Shown piece after piece: positions 16,429 through 24,609 of a stretch of 64,000 bases of DNA (its first letter is position 1; the number at the start of each line of letters is the position of its first letter). Below the pieces are notes generated by a model. That model saw nothing but the letters and a program-made list of their open reading frames with translations, was not told the DNA's origin and searched no databases. The translations under genes and the position numbers were made by a program. Source of the DNA: Neptuniibacter sp. 1_MG-2023 (GTDB lineage Bacteria > Pseudomonadota > Gammaproteobacteria > Pseudomonadales > Balneatricaceae); the NCBI RefSeq assembly GCF_030547185.1, contig NZ_JAUOQR010000004.1, positions 62,001-126,000 of the forward strand. The letters run 5' to 3'.

Positions 16429-17190
16429 TTAGCTGAGCTGGTTAAGGTGCTCTCGTGTAATGGCTAACTGTTCATCAATCGCTAGGGTTAGCTGGTCAAA
16501 ATAGATGCGTGGTTCTATCTGTATTTTTTCTGGAGTAAGAATCTCATTATTAATTAGTGTCACTATCTGTCTTGTATTGCAGCGATCCAATTGGGTGCTT
16601 TCTAAGTTTTGTAGCTGATAGAGCAGTTGCACGCGAACATCTGCTGGACATTGGCCTAGAGAGGCTGCTTTGTTGCCTAGGGCTCTTAAACGTCCAAGTG
16701 ATTCAGCAAACTGTGGGCGTTTTAACACATTATGCCAGAGGTTTTGATTGTCATGATTAGTTTCCTGCGCGGTCAGTGAGCAGGTATCTGCAATCACGGT
16801 TAGCTCATGGAGTAATTTTTCGATGAGCTGACAATGGGGCATAAAGCTATTGTCGGGTGATGCACTGATCTTTTGCCAATTAATATGTTGGAGCCTTATA
16901 CGGGTAGGGTTACCGCTATAATCGCTTTTTAAGAGGGGAGACCAGAGGGCGTCGATTTCTTGGCTTAATCTATGCTGTTCTGACTGATTCTGTTGTAAGT
17001 TCGCGCACAGCCCACGATGACGTTGCATCTTTTGCATAAGCTCTAATATTTGGGAGAGCTGGTTGATGCCCCGTTGCCGTTTGGCTGCTCGTCGTTTGGC
17101 CAGTTTGTTACGATGATAGAAATTGACGCTGAGCATAATAATTAAAAGAGCGCCGAAAATGCTGGCTTCGATCATACTTGCTTCGATCAT
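16429..17190 (-). CDS. Membrane-anchored helical protein, possibly NIT-sensor-like, coupled to a chemoreceptor
   Basis: A 253-residue protein with one N-terminal transmembrane helix (about 8-24), a basic stretch and a cytoplasmic all-helical region. The segment [15 protein letters not shown] recalls the start of nitrate/nitrite-sensing (NIT) domains, where a helix carries a KERG-like motif, but the match is only suggestive. The ATG overlaps the stop of the upstream chemoreceptor by four bases (ATGA), so the two proteins are probably made together and act together. AGGAG precedes the first ATG; a second in-frame ATG lies five codons later. Confidence 0.65.
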   Translation of the reverse strand: MIEASMIEASIFGALLIIMLSVNFYHRNKLAKRRAAKRQRGINQLSQILELMQKMQRHRGLCANLQQNQSEQHRLSQEIDALWSPLLKSDYSGNPTRIRLQHINWQKISASPDNSFMPHCQLIEKLLHELTVIADTCSLTAQETNHDNQNLWHNVLKRPQFAESLGRLRALGNKAASLGQCPADVRVQLLYQLQNLESTQLDRCNTRQIVTLINNEILTPEKIQIEPRIYFDQLTLAIDEQLAITREHLNQLS

Positions 17191-18344
17191 TTTGTAGGCT
17201 CCTTTTGAACAGATTTTTCGGCTAACTTTTCAAGATACCCTGTTAATTCCGTCAAGGAGCTAGCCTGTTCGCTATGTTGCTGTAGAAGCATACCTATATT
17301 AGTAAGCTTCTCGCTGAGTTCATTACTGGCTGAGGCATGTTCATCGATTGAATGGTTAACTTCGCTTATGAGCTCTAAGCTGGTGTTGCTGCCGTCTTCA
17401 ATTGCCTGTAAAAGATCGAGCATATGAGTACATGTATCAGATCCCGTATTAAGCATTGTTTCACAGCTATCCATGCTTGTTGTAACTTCACCAACGCGAT
17501 TAAGCATGGAGCTTACTAATTGGGTGATATCTCCTGTCGCTTTTTCGGTACTACCCGCGAGTAGGCGGACTTCATCGGCGACGACGGCGAATCCTCTTCC
17601 TGCTTCGCCCGCACGTGCTGCTTCTATCGCTGCGTTTAAGGCTAGTAGGTTGGTTTGCGCTGCAACCTTCTCGATTGTACTGACAAATGCTTGTATAGCT
17701 TCAGCTTCGTTGGTTAGTTGGTTTATTTTAGTTACAGCTTCAGAAAATTGGGTACGAACATCGGTTATTGAGTGGCTGAGTTGTTGGGCCTCTTCGCTTC
17801 CTTTAATGCATAAGGATTGGGAGCTCTGGGCGTTACTATGTGTTTTTTGTATGTGTTCTCTAATTATGTGTACCGTTTGGCTCATCTCTTCTGAGGCGCT
17901 TGCAACGGTTAATAACTGGTTTTGTTGTTCAGATGCTGCATCGGCTGTATGTGTCGCCAGATTTTCCAATTCGTGCGTAGAAAACTTCATCTCGCTGCAA
18001 AGCTGATTTGATAGATCATTTAGCTCTTCGTAATTACGTGAAACGCTATAAAGGCTTTGTGTTAAGTCTCTTAGAGGTTTGTCGCTACTGGAGTGTTGTT
18101 CACGAAATTGCAGGTCTTGATTCGCGAAAGCATGAATAACCGATGCAAGGTTGCTCCAGCGCTGCTGGCACATATATATAAAGCTGATTTGTAAGTAGCT
18201 CAGGGGGATTAAAGCCCACAAGGCTGATTTGATGTCGTATGCTTGGGAGATTACCACTAAAAGCCAGCAGCAAAGTAATAGAAGACCTGACGTTTTTAGT
18301 GATACTTTGCTTAGTAGTGAATAGCCAAAAGATAATAGCAACAT
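17187..18344 (-). CDS. Methyl-accepting chemotaxis-type protein without a large sensor domain
   Basis: A 385-residue protein. The N-terminus has two closely spaced hydrophobic segments (about 2-32 and 39-60) with almost no periplasmic part, and the rest is the cytoplasmic signalling coiled coil. The hairpin tip, [34 protein letters not shown], is intact and should bind CheA/CheW. There is no clear CheR-tethering pentapeptide at the C-terminus. With no ligand domain of its own, it may take input from the membrane or from the overlapping downstream protein. Confidence 0.88.
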   Translation of the reverse strand: MLLLSFGYSLLSKVSLKTSGLLLLCCWLLVVISQAYDIKSALWALIPLSYLQISFIYMCQQRWSNLASVIHAFANQDLQFREQHSSSDKPLRDLTQSLYSVSRNYEELNDLSNQLCSEMKFSTHELENLATHTADAASEQQNQLLTVASASEEMSQTVHIIREHIQKTHSNAQSSQSLCIKGSEEAQQLSHSITDVRTQFSEAVTKINQLTNEAEAIQAFVSTIEKVAAQTNLLALNAAIEAARAGEAGRGFAVVADEVRLLAGSTEKATGDITQLVSSMLNRVGEVTTSMDSCETMLNTGSDTCTHMLDLLQAIEDGSNTSLELISEVNHSIDEHASASNELSEKLTNIGMLLQQHSEQASSLTELTGYLEKLAEKSVQKEPTK

Positions 18345-18687
18345 GCTTTTTCCTCAAAAATTCCAGTCCCCTTGGTTAGTTCTGCAAGAGTTAAGCCATA
18401 AATAACCTTCTGCCTTGCGATGCTCATTTTTCGGGCGTTATCTTTAAGTTGAAGGAACTATAGTGGGGCAATTTAATGGTTTTTTAGAAGCCGGGTGCAC
18501 GCTTTAGGTGCTTTTCAGTTTTTTATGGTGCGTTATTGAGGAATAAACTCAATCGAGGATTATGGCTAAGTCAGCGTAGCTATTTGGGTTTTGATCCAAA
18601 TTTATTAGTATATTTCTTATCGGGTAATCCCGATTGAAGTATTATTGTCATGATGGAACTTTATTCTATTTTTGACAGAGGATATCT
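18345..18687. other. 343-bp divergent intergenic region
   Basis: It separates the minus-strand chemoreceptor from the plus-strand DUF188 gene. I see a short inverted repeat ATCGGG-TAAT-CCCGAT (18619-18634), but no convincing ORF, RNA gene or long repeat. A GAGG ribosome-binding site precedes the DUF188 ATG. I could not identify a flagellar sigma-28 promoter for the chemoreceptor. Confidence 0.4.
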
Positions 18688-19137
18688 ATGCATATTTGGG
18701 TTGATGCCGATGCTTGTCCAAAAGTAATCAAAGAGATTCTTTTTCGCGCGGCTGAACGAAAAAACGTATCAATGACTTTAGTAGCTAATCAGTATATGGC
18801 TACACCTCCATCGCCGTTGATCAATGCGGTTCAAGTACCGCAGGGATTTGATGTAGCGGATAACCACATTGTGGCTAAGATGGAAGAGGGGGATTTGGTC
18901 GTTACGCAAGATATTCCTTTGGCATCTGAAGTGATTGATAAAAAGGGTGTTGCTATTAATCCCCGTGGAGAGCTTTACACTCCTGAAAATATCAAACAGC
19001 GGTTATCGATGAGAGATTTTATGGAAACTCTACGTAACTCTGGTGTTGATACGGGTGGTCCTAACACTTTTAATCAATCTGATCGTCAGGCGTTTGCTAA
19101 CCAGTTAGATCGTTTTTTGGCTAAAAGTTGCCGATAG
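18688..19137 (+). CDS. UPF0178 / DUF188 protein (YaiI family)
   Basis: A 149-residue cytoplasmic protein of the widespread DUF188 family. The N-terminal [23 protein letters not shown] motif is the family signature, with acidic residues placed as in PIN/NYN-like folds. The later DIPLA and [21 protein letters not shown] segments are also characteristic. No biochemical function is firmly established. The length is normal. It is followed almost directly by the phasin regulatory region. Confidence 0.92.
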   Translation: MHIWVDADACPKVIKEILFRAAERKNVSMTLVANQYMATPPSPLINAVQVPQGFDVADNHIVAKMEEGDLVVTQDIPLASEVIDKKGVAINPRGELYTPENIKQRLSMRDFMETLRNSGVDTGGPNTFNQSDRQAFANQLDRFLAKSCR

Positions 19138-19140
19138 AAA

Positions 19141-19225
19141 TTTTTTTGTGCACTGCACAAAAAAACACTTGACTAAAAATCGTGCAAGTCGTATCTTAGC
19201 TGTAATGGATTGCTGCACTGCAGCA
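19141..19225. promoter_or_regulatory. Two PhaR-like operators flanking the phasin promoter
   Basis: Two palindromes share the core TGCACTGCA. The first (19141-19165) has perfect 12-bp arms around one central C. The second (19211-19225) has 7-bp arms, TGCTGCA-C-TGCAGCA, and contains CTGC-N3-GCAG, the site described for PhaR regulators of polyhydroxyalkanoate genes. The first lies upstream of the -35 and the second just after the expected transcription start. Confidence 0.6.
19169..19197 (+). promoter_or_regulatory. Predicted phasin promoter
   Basis: TTGACT (19169-19174) and TATCTT (19192-19197) with a 17-base spacer. The expected start is about 19204. Confidence 0.65.
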
Positions 19226-19249
19226 TGAATAACATTTGGAGATATAAAT

Positions 19250-19648
19250 ATGAACGCTGCTAACCCTTTTGCTGATTTTTTCAAACCTGAACTTACTAAA
19301 GAGATGGCTGATCTTTTCAAACCAATGCAGAGCTTAGTTGAAGTAAACACTAAGACTGTTGAAACTTTGGTTTCACTTCAGAAAGCATACGTTGAAGAAC
19401 TAGCTAATGCTTCTGTTGAACAGTTCAAAACTTTGTGCGAATGCAAAGATCCTAAAGCTGCTCTAGACCTACAGGTTAAATTCTACAAGTCTGTAGAAGC
19501 TAAAATGACAGAAACTGCTGAAAAAGGCGTTGCTGCAATGACTGAAGCTAAAGATGCTTACGTTGCAACTGTTGAAGAGTCTGGTAAAAAAGTAACTGAG
19601 CTAGCTGAAGAAGCTGCTAAAAAAGTTACTGAATTGAAAGTTGCTTAA
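19250..19648 (+). CDS. Phasin-family protein
   Basis: A 132-residue, almost wholly helical, alanine- and lysine-rich protein beginning NPFADFFKPELTKEM. This is typical of phasins, which coat polyhydroxyalkanoate granules. The codons are strongly biased to a small set (GCT, GAA, AAA), as expected of a highly expressed gene. The strong promoter, GGAG ribosome-binding site, terminator and PhaR-like operators fit regulated, high-level expression when polymer accumulates. No PHA synthase is in this window. Confidence 0.88.
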   Translation: MNAANPFADFFKPELTKEMADLFKPMQSLVEVNTKTVETLVSLQKAYVEELANASVEQFKTLCECKDPKAALDLQVKFYKSVEAKMTETAEKGVAAMTEAKDAYVATVEESGKKVTELAEEAAKKVTELKVA

Positions 19649-19666
19649 TTTCAATTAACAAATTCT

Positions 19667-19697
19667 AAAAAACCGGCTTATTAGCCGGTTTTTTTTG
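19667..19697. terminator. Bidirectional terminator after the phasin gene
   Basis: A perfect 12-bp stem AAAAAACCGGCT / AGCCGGTTTTTT (19667-19678 and 19683-19694) with a TATT loop and a T-run. It also serves the convergent oxidoreductase ending at 19699. Confidence 0.9.
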
Positions 19698-19698
19698 T

Positions 19699-21600
19699 TT
19701 AAAATTTGATAGTGCAGTCTGATTTAGGAATGCAACTACAGGCGAGAATAGTTCCTTGCTCTATCTCTTTTTCGCTTAATGGAATTTCAGAGTCCCGTTC
19801 TACCTCGCCTTGGATTAAGGTAACTTTACAGGCGCCACATACTCCTGCTCTACAGCCTGAAGGGATAAAAATACCGGCTTCTTCTGCTTGATCTAATAAG
19901 CTTGTTTGATTGTCGCCAGAGAAGCTTTGACCATTAATGGAGAGTTCAACTTCTTCAAGGAATGGTGGGGGAGCTAATAAACTGGGTGGTTGTCCAAAGC
20001 TTTCTTCATACCAATTCGCTTCTTTATGGCCTAGTTGCAGACATAGCGCTTTTGCTTTTGTCATAAAGCCTTCTGGGCCGCAACAGAGAATCGTGCGCTG
20101 TTCTATATTAGGGACAAGTAGTTTTATTTGCTCCTGACTGATCCCCCCTTTTATTCCGCTCCATTTTTCGTCTGGCTGACTTAGGCTGAAAATCAGTTTC
20201 AAACGTGGATTTTGTTCTGCTAACCAGAGTAATTCATCTTTGCAGATTAGATCTGCTTCTGTACGGGCTTGATGATAAAAAAGAATCTCCCGCTTAGAAT
20301 GTTTATCTGTGAGTGAACGCGCAATGGATAGCATCGGAGTAATCCCGCTACCTGCCGACAGTAAAACAACAGGTAGTTCATGGGATATAACTCTTTCATT
20401 AAACTCGCCTTGCGGAGCTAGTGCCGTGATTTTATCACCGACTGTAAGGTGGTCATGTAGCCAGTTAGAGACCTGGCCACCCTTCACTCGTTTAACGGTG
20501 ATAGTTATATCACTTGGCCTTGAAGGGGATGAAGATAAAGTGTAACAGCGGGAAGCCCTTACCTCTCCTATAGTTATTTTCAGCGTTATAAACTGCCCAG
20601 CTATGTATTCTGCTTGGTAACCTGCGGGTAATTGAAAGCGAAACGTTGTGACATCAGGGGTTTCATCTACTTTGGCAACGCAAGTTAAGTTAAGTGCTTG
20701 GTCTGACTTCCAAGTAGTTAAGTTACTAGCTCCTTGCGTAGTTAAGGTCATATCTTTGTTAATAATAGGGGCATTATTGGGATACTGTTCAGCTGTTTTC
20801 GTCTCGAGTATTTCAACTTTGTCGTTCTGTTTTATCTGACCTTCATTTAAGGGGATAAGGTTTTGCCCAAAATAGACTTCGTTATCATCGCCCCTGCGAT
20901 AGTTCGCAAGAGTTTTAATAGGTTCGCCCTTGTCTATAGGGTTGAGAGAGGTTAACTCATAAGTGGTCATGACGCAGCGGGAGCAAGGTTTAACGATTTC
21001 AAACTCTACCTCCCCTATACGGATACGTTTCCAACTATCTTCGGCAAACGCTGCGCAATTACGGACGACTAAATTAGCACGAAACTGATCCATGATGGAG
21101 GGGCTTGTACTACGGCTATTTAGATCAGCTAACGATGCTTCGGAAATTAGCAATAAAGGATAACCATCGGCAAAAGCGACAGGCTTTTCTGGCTGAATAG
21201 AGGTGTAGCGTTCTGATTGTTCACCAAAATACAGGAGCTGACACTCTCGTCCTAGTTTTTTTGTAAACCACTCGTCAAATTGCAAACCGCAGTGTTGTGC
21301 ATTGATCTCAGTTCCCCACACAGTAACCTGACGATAATTTTGAAATAGCTCAGGGTAGTGGAGGGTAATACGATCCCCATCAGGAGAGATGACGACTATG
21401 CCGTCATCTATAATAAGTGCTTGGTAGTGTAGTAGCTCTGGGATTTGTCGAGCGGATAACAGCTCTCCCGTTGGGGTACTCAGCATAAATCGGCGATCAA
21501 AGGCTATACCTTTTTCACACACAAAAGCAGAAGAGATTGATATTTTTGCCATCGATTTGATGGGAAATATATTGATGGTACTTAATTGAGTTTCTGACAC
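19699..21600 (-). CDS. MOSC domain - ferredoxin reductase - 2Fe-2S fusion protein
   Basis: A 633-residue cytoplasmic fusion. Residues about 1-275 are a YcbX-like MOSC N-terminal barrel plus MOSC domain, including CSRCVMTTYE, which provides the cysteine expected to bind molybdenum cofactor. Residues about 300-535 form a flavin/NAD(P)H reductase (RCYTLSSSP for flavin, GSGITPMLS for nucleotide). The C-terminus is a plant-type ferredoxin with Cys583, Cys588, Cys591 and Cys621. In E. coli YcbX reduces N-hydroxylated compounds with a separate reductase; here electron transfer and catalysis are in one chain. The substrate is inferred, not shown. Confidence 0.88.
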   Translation of the reverse strand: MSETQLSTINIFPIKSMAKISISSAFVCEKGIAFDRRFMLSTPTGELLSARQIPELLHYQALIIDDGIVVISPDGDRITLHYPELFQNYRQVTVWGTEINAQHCGLQFDEWFTKKLGRECQLLYFGEQSERYTSIQPEKPVAFADGYPLLLISEASLADLNSRSTSPSIMDQFRANLVVRNCAAFAEDSWKRIRIGEVEFEIVKPCSRCVMTTYELTSLNPIDKGEPIKTLANYRRGDDNEVYFGQNLIPLNEGQIKQNDKVEILETKTAEQYPNNAPIINKDMTLTTQGASNLTTWKSDQALNLTCVAKVDETPDVTTFRFQLPAGYQAEYIAGQFITLKITIGEVRASRCYTLSSSPSRPSDITITVKRVKGGQVSNWLHDHLTVGDKITALAPQGEFNERVISHELPVVLLSAGSGITPMLSIARSLTDKHSKREILFYHQARTEADLICKDELLWLAEQNPRLKLIFSLSQPDEKWSGIKGGISQEQIKLLVPNIEQRTILCCGPEGFMTKAKALCLQLGHKEANWYEESFGQPPSLLAPPPFLEEVELSINGQSFSGDNQTSLLDQAEEAGIFIPSGCRAGVCGACKVTLIQGEVERDSEIPLSEKEIEQGTILACSCIPKSDCTIKF

Positions 21601-21611
21601 TGATAGGGTCC

Positions 21612-21860
21612 TTAAGCTGAATCAACTTGCATATTGATAATATGATCTAGCCTGATTTTAAAAGGTTTATGTTCTTCTGTTTCCGCAATAAGGTACTCGG
21701 CCCCTTGTTCGCACTTGAGGTCTAAAAAACGTAATTTTTGATTAAATGTCTGATGCTTTGTATGCCAAGTAAGCGTGCGTACTTCTTGGCGGATACACGC
21801 GAGTTCAAATTCATCATGTATAGCGCAATTAATTGGTTGGTAATCTATGTTGTCAGACAT
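21612..21860 (-). CDS. Rof-like protein (Rho-binding antiterminator family)
   Basis: The chosen ATG at 21860 gives 82 residues beginning MSDNIDYQPINC. YQPINC followed by HDEFELACI matches the start of Rof (YaeO), a small Sm-like fold that binds Rho and inhibits termination. The longer frame from 21932 would read into the strong inverted repeat upstream and lacks homology. The C-terminal RLDHIINM segment also fits. It lies 11 bases upstream of the MOSC fusion on the same strand and may be co-transcribed. Confidence 0.75.
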   Translation of the reverse strand: MSDNIDYQPINCAIHDEFELACIRQEVRTLTWHTKHQTFNQKLRFLDLKCEQGAEYLIAETEEHKPFKIRLDHIINMQVDSA

Positions 21861-21899
21861 TATTCTAACCCGAGGTGATTTAAGCGTTTGTGCACAAGA

Positions 21900-21935
21900 A
21901 TAATGCCTCTGTTCGGTGATGAACAGAGGCATTAT
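21900..21935. repeat. 15-bp perfect inverted repeat in a divergent intergenic region
   Basis: The arms 21900-21914 and 21921-21935 pair perfectly (core TAATGCCTCTGTTC) around a GGTGAT loop. It lies between the divergent rof-like and DUF3820 genes and has no T-run on either side, so it is not an ordinary terminator. It could be an operator or a structured 5' leader. Confidence 0.7.
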
Positions 21936-21955
21936 AAATAGGATAAGAAACAGTT

Positions 21956-22195
21956 TTGGATTTAGAAAAAAAACACTTACTCAAGTTAGCTAATATGAAG
22001 ATGCCTTTTGGTAAATATCAAGGTCGGGTATTACTCGATCTTCCAGAAGAGTATTTGTTATGGTTTGCGCAGAAAGGCTTTCCTCAAGGAGAGTTAGGGT
22101 CGCTGATGGAATTGATGTTGGATATCCGTATCAATGGCTTGGAGTCAGTACTCCAGCCTTTAAGGCAAACATCTAGGGCGCCCCATCTTAGATAA
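21956..22195 (+). CDS. DUF3820 family protein
   Basis: A 79-residue protein with the DUF3820 signature MPFGKYQGRVLLDLPEEYLLWFAQKGFPQGELGSLM, split across residues 16-51. A TTG start is chosen because the first dozen residues (DLEKKHLLKLANMK) match the usual family N-terminus; the first ATG is 13 codons in. Relatives are annotated as putative quorum-sensing-regulated virulence factors, but the function is not established. The gene stands alone. Confidence 0.8.
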   Translation: MDLEKKHLLKLANMKMPFGKYQGRVLLDLPEEYLLWFAQKGFPQGELGSLMELMLDIRINGLESVLQPLRQTSRAPHLR

Positions 22196-22324
22196 AAGCG
22201 CTTAGCTTTATTGATATCATTAATCTTGTAGATATTCTTATTGAAGCCGTAGTTTTGTTAAAATTTCCCTTTAGATAGGATTTGGTTTTTCCTATCAGAT
22301 TATAATCCGTTGTTAGGTTTTTTT

Positions 22325-22801
22325 ATGACGCCTGCTATCAAAGTAGCTATCAAAGCTAAAGTTAATCATCGAGTCCATGAGTATAAGCATGATCCGAAGG
22401 CTGAATCTTATGGTACTGAAGCGGCCGAAGCGATCGGTATTGAACCCGGTCGAGTCTTTAAAACGTTGTTAGTAGAATTAAATGGGGATAACAAAAAGTT
22501 AGCGGTAGGGGTTGTTCCTGTATCTGGACAGTTAGATCTTAAGGCGATAGCAAGTGCCTTAAAGGTTAAGAAAGTAGCTATGGCACAGCCGCAAGATGCA
22601 GAGCGTGCAACCGGTTATGTTGTAGGTGGGATAAGCCCTTTAGGACAGAAAAAACGTTTGCCTCTAGTGCTAGATAGCTCCGCAGATCAGTATGAGACTA
22701 TTTATATGAGTGCAGGTAAACGAGGGTTAGAGATAGAGATGTCAGCTGCGGATCTTTTAAGGTTGACCCAGGGAATATCGGCGGCAATTGGCCGAGGTTA
22801 G
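22325..22801 (+). CDS. ybaK: YbaK/EbsC-type aminoacyl-tRNA deacylase
   Basis: A 158-residue trans-editing enzyme that hydrolyses mischarged Cys-tRNA(Pro). It starts at ATG 22325 (MTPAIKVAIKAK), matching YbaK, rather than at the TTG five codons upstream. Conserved segments include YGTEAAEAIGIEPGRVFKTL, with the catalytic lysine in the VFKTL segment, and GYVVGGISPLGQKKRLP, the GXXXP-type substrate loop. Length equals that of the E. coli protein. It is monocistronic. Confidence 0.92.
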   Translation: MTPAIKVAIKAKVNHRVHEYKHDPKAESYGTEAAEAIGIEPGRVFKTLLVELNGDNKKLAVGVVPVSGQLDLKAIASALKVKKVAMAQPQDAERATGYVVGGISPLGQKKRLPLVLDSSADQYETIYMSAGKRGLEIEMSAADLLRLTQGISAAIGRG

Positions 22802-22859
22802 TGAAGGTTAATTACAGGGATCTTATCAGCCTATCTTATGTTAACGTTAGGTTAGTAAC

Positions 22860-23399
22860 TTGTTTTTTTGGAGCATTCTACTTATCGCACAGCTTAAGTG
22901 TCCTAATATAATAGACTTAGAAGCCTCTGGCTTTGGCGTTGATAGCTATCCCATTGAAGTAGGCTTTGTGCTTTCTGATGGCACACGATATTGTAGTTTG
23001 ATTCGCCCCAAAGATGATTGGTTACATTGGAGCGACGAGGCGGAAGAGCATCATAAAATACCGCGTACTGATCTAATTCAGTCGGGTGCATCTGTTGAAC
23101 AGGTTGCTAGTGAGCTTAATCATAAACTTTATAATCAAACGGTCTACAGCGATGGTTGGGTGGTTGATCAAACTTGGTTAATCAAGTTGTTTTATCGTGC
23201 AGGTATGCCGATGCAGTTCCGAGTAAGTGCTTTAGATATGATCTTATCTGAGCCCCAAATGGATATCTGGCATCAGGTTAAACAAGAGGTTGAGACGGAG
23301 CTGAATATCGTCCGTCACCGTGCCAGCAATGATGCTTTAATTATTCAGCAAACATTTGTAAGAACTCGGGAAATTAGCCAAGCTTTACAGCATACGTGA
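22860..23399 (+). CDS. DEDD-type 3'-5' exonuclease-like protein
   Basis: About 179 residues with an RNase H-like exonuclease core: IIDLEASGFGVDSYPIEVGFVL carries the first D-x-E pair, SDGWVVDQTWL a second acidic site and VRHRASNDALI the final H-x4-D. This suggests a DEDDh exonuclease acting on DNA or RNA. The start is uncertain: there is no ATG near the conserved N-terminus, and the TTG at 22860 is the only standard start codon in range. Family members begin close to the PNIIDLEASG segment, about 14 codons later. Confidence 0.7.
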   Translation: MFFWSILLIAQLKCPNIIDLEASGFGVDSYPIEVGFVLSDGTRYCSLIRPKDDWLHWSDEAEEHHKIPRTDLIQSGASVEQVASELNHKLYNQTVYSDGWVVDQTWLIKLFYRAGMPMQFRVSALDMILSEPQMDIWHQVKQEVETELNIVRHRASNDALIIQQTFVRTREISQALQHT

Positions 23400-23464
23400 G
23401 GATAACTAACCGCTTAAGTCTAAGTGCGATTAGTTATCTTTAGTTGGTTCGTTTACGTCGACGA

Positions 23465-24520
23465 TTAACTGAAATTAGTTCCAAACATTTCGCCTATGGC
23501 GGTCGTTAATTCAGGGCTCCTATCTTCATTACGGAACTGCATTAGAATGAGTGCTCGTAGTGCAGGCATAAACATCAGATCTGATAGTATCCTTGAAAAA
23601 CCGTTTTGACCGCCTTTCCCTATAGCTAATTTTTCCAGAAATATGGCCAGAATAGCTGGATCTTGTAAGCATTCATGACAACGGGTTGCTACGGCAATAA
23701 TCACTTCCGGCTCAAGTGCGTATTCACTTGTGACTATCTGTTTAATTAACGCCATCTTACGGGCACCGTTGGGGCCATTCGATAGTCCACGTGTGAGTGC
23801 CGCAATGTGATTAGCATTAGCGGTACCTTTTGCCAGTGTTTGTTCTGCGCGTAGGCAAAGGGCTTCATAAAGTTTGTGGTCTGGCTCAATACTTTCTAGG
23901 CAAGTGCAGAGCACCTCAAACGGAACGTCTGGCAAGAGGGGAATAGATTTCGTCAGTATTTTGCTGTTATTACCGTTTTGATGACGAACAACTAAATCAG
24001 CAATACCTTGGAAGCCTAGAGATTGCCAATCATCAAACCCCATCTGTCCTGAAAAGTATTGTTGTGCCTGTTCAAAATACTGAGAGGCCGGGTCGCTTGA
24101 GGTCAGTGTAGAGTAAGCATGGAAGAGCGCCATTTTTTCTTGGTCAGGTTTAAACGAGAAAGGGTTATCTTTAAGCGCGTCTTCTGGTACTTCACCGCTC
24201 TTTTCATGCTGCATTACCCCGCCAGCATTTTTTAGCAACCTTGAAAGCAGATCATCGCGCACCGCTTGAATTAGAAAACCTTGCTCATCTAAGGGAAGTT
24301 TTAGAAACCATGCAGCACCTTGCTGTTTATCTTTAGGATTCCATACCATCAATGCGACCCAGGCATGTTGTAGGTAAGGGTACGGATAAGGGGTTTGCTG
24401 GTTTTCAATCTTCTCAAATTGTTCAATGGAAAATTTCTGCACCCGACGGCCCATATCAAAGAATCGGAATTGACCGCCACTTTGGCGAAGTAACTCTGTA
24501 AGCGAGGAAATTTCAGACAT
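23465..24520 (-). CDS. DUF3549 family protein
   Basis: A 351-residue soluble protein. The ATG at 24520, with AGGTG seven bases upstream, is preferred to the GTG three codons earlier. The N-terminal SLTELLRQSGGQFRFFDMGRRVQKFSIEQFEKIE matches DUF3549, a family seen in gammaproteobacteria without a known role. The C-terminal half is helical and repeat-like, suggesting a HEAT-type scaffold. No catalytic motif is visible. It is monocistronic. Confidence 0.8.
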   Translation of the reverse strand: MSEISSLTELLRQSGGQFRFFDMGRRVQKFSIEQFEKIENQQTPYPYPYLQHAWVALMVWNPKDKQQGAAWFLKLPLDEQGFLIQAVRDDLLSRLLKNAGGVMQHEKSGEVPEDALKDNPFSFKPDQEKMALFHAYSTLTSSDPASQYFEQAQQYFSGQMGFDDWQSLGFQGIADLVVRHQNGNNSKILTKSIPLLPDVPFEVLCTCLESIEPDHKLYEALCLRAEQTLAKGTANANHIAALTRGLSNGPNGARKMALIKQIVTSEYALEPEVIIAVATRCHECLQDPAILAIFLEKLAIGKGGQNGFSRILSDLMFMPALRALILMQFRNEDRSPELTTAIGEMFGTNFS

Positions 24521-24609
24521 GATCAGCACCTAAATAAACAGGAGCGCAATTTTAGCAGCTTTAGGATAATGAACAATAATACCTGTGGCTCAACTTGTTA
24601 GATGATTGT

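Noticed and set aside
17473-18006. 177-codon plus-strand ORF opposite the chemoreceptor
   Set aside because: Antisense shadow of the conserved MCP signalling domain.
18421-18445. Possible flagellar sigma-28 promoter for the chemoreceptor
   Set aside because: Spacing and -10 sequence do not fit the consensus well.
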